A stretch of 19,891 nt of DNA. It comes from Thermoplasmata archaeon. GTDB lineage: Archaea; Thermoplasmatota; Thermoplasmata; Lutacidiplasmatales; UBA184. The notes under the pieces were generated by a model. That model was not told where the DNA came from. It saw nothing but the letters and a program-made list of their open reading frames with translations, and ran no database searches. Position 1 is the first letter of the stretch; every line of letters begins with the position of its first letter. Location of the stretch: assembly GCA_021798415.1 (NCBI GenBank), contig JAJZGO010000019.1, positions 1-19,891 on the forward strand, given 5' to 3'. Below, in pieces: positions 15,027-19,891 of this stretch. The position numbers were made by a program, and so were the translations under genes.

Positions 15027-15035
15027 CTAAAGCTT
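15027..15035 (-). promoter_or_regulatory. TATA-like promoter element of the pus10 operon
   Basis: AAGCTTTAG on the minus strand is centred about 27 nt before the GTG start of pus10. It lies in the 100-nt divergent region shared with the DUF6015-like gene. Confidence 0.5.
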
Positions 15036-15063
15036 CGCGGCCCCGTCTCCGATGGCGCGCGAA

Positions 15064-15071
15064 CCTTTTAC
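15064..15071 (+). promoter_or_regulatory. TATA-like promoter element of the DUF6015-like gene
   Basis: CCTTTTAC is centred about 37 nt before ATG 15105, predicting a leader of about 12 nt. A GAGGGG ribosome site (15092-15097) sits 7 nt before the ATG. Confidence 0.4.
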
Positions 15072-15104
15072 GAGGGAGTTCCGTTCCCCCCGAGGGGCCA
15101 CGAC

Positions 15105-15563
15105 ATGTCGATCACCGAGGCGGAGCTCACCCGGGCGATCGAGAGGACCCTGGTCGCGGCCGGAAAGATGCCCCCGACCGAGGCCCGGCCGACCGCACGG
15201 ATGGTGCTCGGGTACTTCGGCGCCGACGATAGCGTGCTCGACAACAAGCTCTCGAGCGAGGACCGGGACCGGTTCTACCAGCTCGAGGAGGAGGGCCTCC
15301 TGACGAGCGAGGAGGAGGACGCGACGGTCTCCCGAGGGAAGACCTGGCGGATCCACTACTGGCTGCTCAAGAAGGCCCGCATCCGCGATGTCGGTCAGAC
15401 CGGCGAGGCTCCCCCGCCCGACGGCGCCGAGGCGATCTACCGGTCGATCGGCGAGGCCGCCTGGAACCGCAAGGCCGAGCCGCCCGCGTCGCCGGCGCCC
15501 GACCCGGGCCCTAGCGGGCCCGGGGCGGCGAGCGGCCGGGCGCGAACCGGCCCGACCCCTTGA
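15105..15563 (+). CDS. DUF6015-like small archaeal protein, 152 aa
   Basis: This protein's function is unknown. The conserved-looking part (about residues 1-95) is a compact helical domain: VLGYFGADDSVLDNKLSSEDRDRFYQLEEEGLLTSEE followed by GKTWRIHYWLLKKARIR. The pattern of a short-lived Asp/Arg-rich helix, a 'DNxL..eDRd.FY.LE.eGLL' core and 'WRIHYWLL' matches my memory of DUF6015, a family seen mainly in Thermoplasmata. It may be a winged-helix-like regulator, but I see no definite DNA-binding motif. The tail (about 96-152) is Pro/Ala/Gly-rich and probably disordered. Its last 53 nt overlap the PrsW gene on the other strand. ATG 15105 is supported by GAGGGG 7 nt upstream and a promoter-like islet. 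It is transcribed divergently from pus10. Confidence 0.8.
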   Translation: MSITEAELTRAIERTLVAAGKMPPTEARPTARMVLGYFGADDSVLDNKLSSEDRDRFYQLEEEGLLTSEEEDATVSRGKTWRIHYWLLKKARIRDVGQTGEAPPPDGAEAIYRSIGEAAWNRKAEPPASPAPDPGPSGPGAASGRARTGPTP

Positions 15564-16350
15564 GCAGCGCCGGGTACTCCGACGACTGGATGACGGCCCG
15601 AACGTGCTCGATCGCCGCGAAGGCGAAGCCGATCGCGACCACGAGGGCGAGGTAGCTCGCGACGTTGGCCTCGACCCCCGAGACGCCGACGAGCACGAGG
15701 ATCGCGGCGAGCGACGCGAGCGCGTTGAACGCGGAGTGCATTGCGACCGCGAGCAGGTAGTAGGCGCCGGTGCCCGGGCCGCGCACGCCGAAGCGCGACC
15801 GGGCGTAGCCGTAGCCGAACATGCCGGTCGAGCTCCCGTGGAGGAGCACGCTCGAGACGCTGCGGACGAGGATCAGCACGATCCCCGCCGCGAGCCCCCC
15901 CACGACGAACGCGCCGAGCCCGTAGAGGAACGTCTCGAAGAAGCCGAAGCCGAGACCGACCGACGCGCCGAACGTCGGACCGTCGGCGAGGAGGGTCAAT
16001 CGGCGGCGGTTCGCGACGACCCCGGAGCCCTTGAGGGCCTCCTCGACGAACGGCGCGACAACGAGGACCAGGAAGAAGACGCCGAGCGGCGAGTTCCCGT
16101 TCAGGAAGACGAACTCGGGGGCCGGGTAGCTCTGGCTGACCGCGGTACCGAGCCCCACGATGATCGCCTCGAGGAACCCGGCCGTGAGGGTGGCGAAGAG
16201 CGCTCCGTAGACGAACGCACCCAGGACCGGCCCCCACCCTTCGGTCCGGTACCTCTCCGTCCGGCGGATCCACGCGACGTAGACGAGCGCCGGAACGAGC
16301 GACGCCAGAACGAGGATCGCCAGGTCGAGCGCTTCCCCCGTGACGCTCAG
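15511..16350 (-). CDS. PrsW-family intramembrane metalloprotease-like protein, 279 aa
   Basis: This is a multi-pass membrane protein of the PrsW/CPBP-like glutamic protease group, which cuts regulatory membrane proteins such as anti-sigma factors in bacteria. All four family motifs are visible: EExxK at Glu103-Glu104-Lys107 (FVEEALKG), FxxxE at Phe135-Glu139 (FGFFET), RxxxxxxxH with Arg163 and His171 followed by STGMFGY, and HxxxN at His205-Asn209. About eight hydrophobic segments surround them. The archaeal substrate is unknown. There is no ATG, GTG or TTG near the N-terminus. CTG 16350 overlaps the upstream stop as CTGA, with GGAGG 6 nt before it. The nearest upstream ATG (16476) would overlap the dehydrogenase gene by 130 nt and add a Pro/Gly-rich, non-hydrophobic leader. 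The C-terminus overlaps the DUF6015-like gene by 53 nt. Confidence 0.88.
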   Translation of the reverse strand: MSVTGEALDLAILVLASLVPALVYVAWIRRTERYRTEGWGPVLGAFVYGALFATLTAGFLEAIIVGLGTAVSQSYPAPEFVFLNGNSPLGVFFLVLVVAPFVEEALKGSGVVANRRRLTLLADGPTFGASVGLGFGFFETFLYGLGAFVVGGLAAGIVLILVRSVSSVLLHGSSTGMFGYGYARSRFGVRGPGTGAYYLLAVAMHSAFNALASLAAILVLVGVSGVEANVASYLALVVAIGFAFAAIEHVRAVIQSSEYPALLKGSGRFAPGRSPPRAR

Positions 16351-17264
16351 GTCCCTCCTCCCGGAAGAGGGTACCGGTAGAACCCCTCCCCCGTCTTGCG
16401 GCCAAGCTTCTTCGCGGAGACCATCGTCCGCAGGAGCGGGCAGGCCCGGTAGCGGCTGTCCCGGTAGCCGTCCCACATCACATCGAGGATCGCGAGGGCC
16501 GTGTCGATCCCGACCAGGTCAAGGAGCTCGAACGGTCCCATCGGGTGGTGGAAGCCGAGCCGGTACGCCGCGTCGATATCGTCCCGGGTCGCGACCCCCT
16601 CGTAGAGCATCCACGCCGCCTCGTTCACGAGCACCGCGAGCGCCCGGGTCGTGACGAACCCGGGGGAATCCTTCGACGCGACGACGGTCTTCCCGAGGGA
16701 GGTCGCGAACGCGCGGGCCGCCTCGACGACCTCGGGCCGGGTCGTGAGACCGGGGATCAGCTCGACGAGCGCCATCTGGAGGACGGGGTTGAAGAAGTGG
16801 ATCCCGACGAGGCGGCCGGGGTCCTGGAGGTCCTGGGCGATCGACGTGATCGGCAGGGACGAGGTGTTCGACGCGAGGAGGGCGTGCGGGCTCGCGACCG
16901 ACTCGAGCTCGGAGAAGATCCGGCGCTTGAGGGCGAGGTCCTCGGGAGCGGCCTCGATCACGACGTCCGCGCCGTCGGCGTGGCGGATCCCGAGGCCGAC
17001 GTCGATCCTCGGGATCGCCGCGTCGCGGTCGCCGGCCGCCGCCGACCCCCGCTCCACGGCCCGGTCGAGGGCACGGGTGGCGTTCGCGAGGCCCCGGCGC
17101 GCGAGCTCCTCGTTCACGTCCGCGAGGGTCACGGGGTAGCCGGCGAGGGCGCACTGGGCAGCGATGCCGCTTCCCATGATGCCGGCGCCGAGGACGAAGA
17201 CGCGGTGGCGCACCGAGGCGCGCGGGTCGCTCCCCTCTGGGATCGGGAGGGCCGGCTCCGTCAC
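16347..17264 (-). CDS. 3-hydroxyacyl-CoA (3-hydroxybutyryl-CoA) dehydrogenase, 305 aa
   Basis: This NAD-dependent enzyme interconverts 3-hydroxyacyl-CoA and 3-oxoacyl-CoA in fatty-acid breakdown or C4 acyl-CoA metabolism. The Rossmann motif is VLGAGIMGSGIA (about 24-35), the second strand ends in Asp49 (LADVNEE), and ASNTSSLPIT (131-140) is typical. The catalytic His156 is in GIHFFNPV and Glu168 in LVELI; SPGFVTTRAL (200-209) and GRKTGEGFYRY (288-298) mark the C-terminal helical domain. Length is that of the single-domain bacterial/archaeal type without a fused enoyl-CoA hydratase. GTG 17264 is chosen because it forms a GTGA overlap with the thiolase stop and has GGAGG 4 nt upstream. The partner genes here do not encode other beta-oxidation enzymes. 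Confidence 0.93.
   Translation of the reverse strand: MTEPALPIPEGSDPRASVRHRVFVLGAGIMGSGIAAQCALAGYPVTLADVNEELARRGLANATRALDRAVERGSAAAGDRDAAIPRIDVGLGIRHADGADVVIEAAPEDLALKRRIFSELESVASPHALLASNTSSLPITSIAQDLQDPGRLVGIHFFNPVLQMALVELIPGLTTRPEVVEAARAFATSLGKTVVASKDSPGFVTTRALAVLVNEAAWMLYEGVATRDDIDAAYRLGFHHPMGPFELLDLVGIDTALAILDVMWDGYRDSRYRACPLLRTMVSAKKLGRKTGEGFYRYPLPGGGT
16353..16362 (-). promoter_or_regulatory. Shine-Dalgarno site deciding the PrsW CTG start
   Basis: GGGAGGAGGG on the minus strand contains GGAGG ending 6 nt before CTG 16350..16348. The CTG overlaps the TGA of the 3-hydroxyacyl-CoA dehydrogenase gene. The next junction upstream in this operon has the same layout with GTG instead of CTG. 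Confidence 0.6.
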
Positions 17265-18193
17265 GGCGCCTCCGCGACCGGGTCCGGGTTCCGGGTCCCC
17301 GCGAGGTACTCGCAGGTCCGGCAGAGGCCGCCCGCCGAAGGCTCCCCGCACGACCGGCATGGAGCCGGCGCGCCGGAGTCCTCGGCCAGAAATCGCGTGA
17401 CCAGGCGTTCGTGAGTGCGCAGGAGCGCCTGACGGGTCCCCGGCTGGGCTTCTTCGAGCTGCCAGACGATCTCCCGGAAGAGGTTGCGGGACGCCCGACC
17501 CGCATGGGGGCACTCCCCGTGGTCGAACGGGAGGCGTTCGAGCCGGGCGAAGAGGTAGACCTCGCGCTCGGGCACGGCGGCGAGCGGCGCGACGCGCGGG
17601 ACGAGGCCGACGTGCCGGGTCCGGTGCGGCGCCATCCGGACCAGGCGGTCGAGGTCCCCGCGAACGAGGTTCATGAGGACCGTCTGCGCGAGGTCGTCGA
17701 GGTTGAAGCCCAGCACGATCGCATCGGCCCCGACCGCGCGGGCCGCCCGGTTGAGGAGGCCGCGGCGCCAGACACCGCAGAACGAGCAGGGGACGGTCGA
17801 CGGGAGCCGGCGCGCGGTGAGGTCGATCGTCGTTCCGAGTTCCTCGCGCGCCCGGACCACCCGGTGCTCGACCCCCAAGCGCTCGCACAGGGCCGCGGCG
17901 GCCGCGAGGCCGTGCGACCGGTACCCCTCGATCCCCTCGTCCACGCTGACGGCCACGACCCGGACCGTGGGCCGGCGGGAAAAGTACCGGTCGGCGAGGG
18001 CGAGGGCGACCGCGGAGTCCTTGCCGCCCGAGATCGCGACCGCGACGGTCCCCTTCGCGAACCGGGGGAGCTGTCGATGCATCTCCCGCCGCGCCCGCTC
18101 CCGAACGGAGTCGGAGAAGTGGAGCGCACACGCGTGCGCACCGCGATACGGCTGGTCGATGACCGCCGGCTCGGCGCAGCGGGAACAGCGCAC
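17261..18193 (-). CDS. TtuA/NcsA-family tRNA 2-thiolation enzyme (adenylate-forming PP-loop), 310 aa
   Basis: This cytoplasmic enzyme adenylates a tRNA uridine and replaces its oxygen with sulfur, using sulfur carried by a ubiquitin-like protein. Family features are an N-terminal zinc site (Cys3, Cys6, Cys22, His25), the PP-loop SGGKDS (55-60), and three cysteines for a 4Fe-4S cluster (Cys136 and Cys139 in PCSFCG, Cys228 in GECPH). A C-terminal zinc site follows (Cys279, Cys282, Cys291, Cys294). LGFNLDDLAQTVLMNL corresponds to the usual GHNLDD motif with Phe in place of His. Whether it thiolates U54 (TtuA) or U34 (NcsA/Ctu1) cannot be told from sequence alone. GTG 18193 lies 25 nt after a TATA-like islet with no Shine-Dalgarno site, so it is probably leaderless and first in its operon. 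Confidence 0.9.
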   Translation of the reverse strand: MRCSRCAEPAVIDQPYRGAHACALHFSDSVRERARREMHRQLPRFAKGTVAVAISGGKDSAVALALADRYFSRRPTVRVVAVSVDEGIEGYRSHGLAAAAALCERLGVEHRVVRAREELGTTIDLTARRLPSTVPCSFCGVWRRGLLNRAARAVGADAIVLGFNLDDLAQTVLMNLVRGDLDRLVRMAPHRTRHVGLVPRVAPLAAVPEREVYLFARLERLPFDHGECPHAGRASRNLFREIVWQLEEAQPGTRQALLRTHERLVTRFLAEDSGAPAPCRSCGEPSAGGLCRTCEYLAGTRNPDPVAEAP

Positions 18194-18214
18194 GAGGTCG
18201 TCAACCCCGACGCC

Positions 18215-18220
18215 CTATTT
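18215..18220 (-). promoter_or_regulatory. TATA-like promoter element of the thiolase operon
   Basis: AAATAG on the minus strand (in TCAAATAGGG) is centred about 25 nt before GTG 18193, consistent with transcription starting at the start codon. Confidence 0.5.
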
Positions 18221-18234
18221 GAGGAGAGACCGGA

Positions 18235-18253
18235 GCCCACCCTTCCAGTGGGC
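18235..18253. repeat. Inverted repeat between the divergent thiolase and xerA promoters
   Basis: GCCCAC (18235-18240) and GTGGGC (18248-18253) are perfect arms around 7 nt. They lie just upstream of both TATA-like islets, so a factor bound here could affect either gene. The arms are short and GC-rich, so chance is possible. Confidence 0.35.
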
Positions 18254-18259
18254 GCATAC

Positions 18260-18267
18260 GATTATTA
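18260..18267 (+). promoter_or_regulatory. TATA-like promoter element of xerA
   Basis: GATTATTA is centred about 30 nt before ATG 18294. It predicts a leader of only a few nucleotides, and no Shine-Dalgarno site is seen before the ATG. Confidence 0.5.
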
Positions 18268-18293
18268 GGCGAACTCCGGCCAAACTGCCTTCG

Positions 18294-19208
18294 ATGGCAT
18301 CGTCGACTTCTTTCTCGCGGTCCTCGGCCGTGCTCCGGCGAACTCGCGGCCCCCCCGGCGGACCGGGCAGCGGGGAGGGGTTCAACGTCTCGGACCTGGT
18401 CGAGCGCTTTCAGCGCATGCTCCAGGCGCAGGAACGCAGTCCCTGCACGGTGAAGCAGTACGGGCACATCGCCCGGACGTTCCTCTCCTTCGCGCAGAAG
18501 CCGCTCGACGAAGTGACGCTCCGTGACCTCGAGGCGTTCCGGGAGTATCTCGTCCTCCAGCGGCACTACTCGAAGAACTCGGTCTACACGACCGTTCGGG
18601 GCCTGACGTGCCTCTTCCGCAACTTCGGCTACTCGGTCGCCGACCAGCTCGAGCCCCCCCGTCGGCCCGAGCGGTTGCCGCGGTACCTCACGGAGGAGGA
18701 GATGCACCGCCTCTTCGAGGCGGTGACGGAGTCTCCTCGGGACAGCGCGATCGTCCACGTCCTCGCGTTCGTCGGGCTGAGGGTGGGCGAGCTCTGCCAC
18801 CTCCAGCTCGAGGACATCGAGTTCGAGCGCAACATCCTCCACGTACGCTCGGGCAAGGGCGACAAGGACCGCGAGGTCGTGCTCGAGGACCGCACGCGCG
18901 CCGCGATCGACCGCTACCTCGCGGAGCGCACGCTCTCGGGCGCGTCGAGCCTGCGACTGTTTCCCGTGGGGTCCGTGACCGTCGAGCGGATCGTCCGGCG
19001 CGCCGCCCAGCGGGCCGGGATCCCCCGGCGAGTGACGCCGCACATGTTGCGCCACACGCTCGCGACCGCGCTCCTGTCGCGCGGGTGCGACATCCGCTAC
19101 ATCCAGAAGCTGCTCGGCCACGCTTCGGTCGCCACGACGCAGATCTACACGCACGTCGACACGCAGGCGCTGCGCGACGCCTACCAGCGGGCGAAGCCAC
19201 AGTACTGA
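18294..19208 (+). CDS. xerA: XerA-like tyrosine recombinase/integrase, 304 aa
   Basis: This site-specific recombinase of the XerC/D type cuts and rejoins DNA through a 3'-phosphotyrosine. The N-terminal SAM-like core-binding domain covers about residues 31-115 (VERFQRMLQAQERSPCTVKQY). The catalytic domain has the full set: Arg163 (GLRVGEL), Lys188 (SGKGDKDRE), His250 and Arg253 (TPHMLRHTLAT), His276 (LLGHASVATTQ) and the nucleophile Tyr285 (IYTHV). Size and the lack of extra domains match archaeal XerA, which resolves chromosome dimers, rather than a provirus integrase. No attachment repeats or phage genes are nearby. ATG 18294 adds about 30 Ser/Arg/Gly-rich residues before the core domain and fits the TATA spacing. 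A 20-bp palindrome lies 12 nt after the stop. Confidence 0.9.
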   Translation: MASSTSFSRSSAVLRRTRGPPGGPGSGEGFNVSDLVERFQRMLQAQERSPCTVKQYGHIARTFLSFAQKPLDEVTLRDLEAFREYLVLQRHYSKNSVYTTVRGLTCLFRNFGYSVADQLEPPRRPERLPRYLTEEEMHRLFEAVTESPRDSAIVHVLAFVGLRVGELCHLQLEDIEFERNILHVRSGKGDKDREVVLEDRTRAAIDRYLAERTLSGASSLRLFPVGSVTVERIVRRAAQRAGIPRRVTPHMLRHTLATALLSRGCDIRYIQKLLGHASVATTQIYTHVDTQALRDAYQRAKPQY

Positions 19209-19216
19209 CCAACGGC

Positions 19217-19222
19217 TATAAT
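19217..19222 (+). promoter_or_regulatory. TATA box of the terminal FAD oxidoreductase gene
   Basis: TATAAT is centred about 27 nt before GTG 19246, so the transcript should begin at the start codon. Its last two bases are shared with the palindrome at 19221-19240. Confidence 0.6.
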
Positions 19223-19240
19223 CGGAGGGCGCCCTCCGAT
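19221..19240. promoter_or_regulatory. Perfect 20-bp palindrome between xerA and the FAD oxidoreductase gene
   Basis: ATCGGAGGGC is followed directly by its exact complement GCCCTCCGAT. The site fills the space between the TATA box and the expected transcription start of the downstream gene, the classic place for an archaeal repressor operator. It also lies 12 nt after the xerA stop. It could be a XerA recombination site (7-bp arms around the 6-bp centre GGCGCC) or an mRNA 3' hairpin, although no U tract follows. Confidence 0.6.
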
Positions 19241-19245
19241 GGCCC

Positions 19246-19891
19246 GTGACGATCGACCGGGCCGACGTGCTCGTGCTGGGGGCCGGCATCGCCGGGTGCG
19301 CGCTGGCCCACCACCTCGCGGCCCGCCGGGTGGGCCGGGTCGTGGTCGTCGACCCCCGGACGACCGCGGCGGGCGCGACCGGCCGCGCGGCCGGCATCGT
19401 CACGGAACAGCTGTGGAACCGGTTCGATGTCGAGGTCACCCGCGATTCGAAGGCCGAGTACGCGTCCCTCGCCGCCCGGCACGACCCGTCGGCGTACTCG
19501 GTCAACGGGTTCGCCCGGTGGACCCGGGAGGAGGCCGCGGTCGAGCCGGTGCACCAGGCGGTCCGGCGCCTTCGGCAGTGGGACGTCCGCGTCGCGGAGA
19601 TCGACGTCCCTACGCTCGAGCGGCACGTGCCGTGGGGGCGGTTCGACGGCGTTCGGGCGGCGCTCCTCGGACCCGACGACGCGGTCGTCACGCCGAGCGC
19701 GATGGCGGAGTTGTACTCCGAGGCTGCCCGAGGCTCCGGGGTCGAGTTCTGGCTGGGCGCGCCGTTCGATCCGCCGACTCGCGACGGGGAGGCATGGACC
19801 GTCCGGGTCTCGGGGCGGTCGGTCCGGGCCCCCCGGTGCGTCCTCGCCGCCGGGGCCTGGTCGAAGCGGCTGAGCCACGCCCTGGGGCGCC
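19246..19891 (+). CDS. FAD-dependent oxidoreductase, DAO family (N-terminal about 215 residues; 3' end outside the window)
   Basis: This is a second flavoprotein of the D-amino acid oxidase/glycine oxidase fold. The dinucleotide-binding motif GAGIAG is at residues 12-17, with a strand ending in an acidic residue (VVVVDPRTTAAGATGRAAG). A substrate-domain start with many aromatic and charged residues follows. A later AAGAWSKRLS matches the conserved GAW segment of the family. It is only distantly similar to the oxidoreductase at 9549-10697 and has diverged clearly. The substrate is unknown; sarcosine/dimethylglycine-type amines or D-amino acids are possible. GTG 19246 fits the TATA box spacing for a leaderless transcript and puts the FAD motif at the usual position. 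The downstream partner genes lie outside the window. Confidence 0.82.
   Translation, partial: MTIDRADVLVLGAGIAGCALAHHLAARRVGRVVVVDPRTTAAGATGRAAGIVTEQLWNRFDVEVTRDSKAEYASLAARHDPSAYSVNGFARWTREEAAVEPVHQAVRRLRQWDVRVAEIDVPTLERHVPWGRFDGVRAALLGPDDAVVTPSAMAELYSEAARGSGVEFWLGAPFDPPTRDGEAWTVRVSGRSVRAPRCVLAAGAWSKRLSHALGR

Noticed and set aside
16347..18131. 594-codon frame joining an upstream region to the 3-hydroxyacyl-CoA dehydrogenase
   Set aside because: The first half is an out-of-frame reading of the TtuA/NcsA-like gene. The GTGA overlap with GGAGG gives a natural start at 17264.
18294..19208. Tyrosine recombinase as the mark of an integrated element or provirus
   Set aside because: There is no tRNA target, no direct repeats, no phage or plasmid genes, and base composition matches the surroundings. 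Domain size fits chromosomal XerA.
1..19891. tRNA or rRNA genes, CRISPR arrays, insertion sequences or long repeats
   Set aside because: None was seen on reading. Gaps between genes are at most 125 bp and contain only promoter-like islets and short inverted repeats.

Overview
This 19.9 kb window is a gene-dense, very GC-rich stretch of an archaeal chromosome. The archaeal assignment rests on several genes: a group II chaperonin (thermosome), RpoF (Rpb4), ribosomal protein L21e, Pus10, a DUF655 protein beside KsgA, a TtuA/NcsA-type tRNA thiolase and a XerA-like recombinase. Short AT-rich TATA-like islets lie about 25-30 bp upstream of the first gene of most transcription units. The DUF6015-like protein and the overall look suggest a high-GC member of Thermoplasmatota. 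That placement is inference, not proof.

Layout, left to right. (1) 1-3476, minus: an ABC ATPase, its permease, and the 5' part of a bacterial-type valyl-tRNA synthetase run as one tight operon. (2) 3533-5463, minus: a class II lysyl-tRNA synthetase and an unrecognised 133-residue protein, each with its own promoter-like islet. (3) 5549-7174, minus: a thermosome subunit with a clear TATA box and a 12-bp GC hairpin after its stop. (4) 7250-11623, minus: a proline racemase-family epimerase, an FAD amine oxidoreductase, a DapA-family lyase and an MFS transporter. The first three match, in order, the steps that take trans-4-hydroxy-L-proline to 2-oxoglutarate semialdehyde. (5) 11691-15004, minus: the information-processing operon pus10 - rpl21e - rpoF - DUF655 - ksgA. 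(6) 15105-15563, plus: a DUF6015-like small protein, divergent from pus10 and overlapping the next gene tail to tail. (7) 15511-18193, minus: a TtuA/NcsA-like thiolase, a 3-hydroxyacyl-CoA dehydrogenase and a PrsW-family membrane protease, joined by 4-nt stop/start overlaps. (8) 18294-19891, plus: a XerA-like tyrosine recombinase, then the 5' part of a second FAD-dependent oxidoreductase. A perfect 20-bp palindrome lies between these last two.

Two translation-start styles are visible. Promoter-proximal genes mostly start right where transcription should begin (leaderless) and show little Shine-Dalgarno sequence. Internal operon genes have strong GGAGG-like sites and overlap the previous stop. 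Two genes (valS and the PrsW gene) have no nearby ATG, GTG or TTG. Both carry a CTG overlapping the previous stop as CTGA behind a strong Shine-Dalgarno site, which suggests CTG initiation.

I see no tRNA or rRNA genes, CRISPR arrays or insertion sequences. No gap between genes exceeds 125 bp. The most interesting points are the CTG starts, the palindrome between xerA and the oxidoreductase, and the hydroxyproline catabolic cluster in an archaeon.
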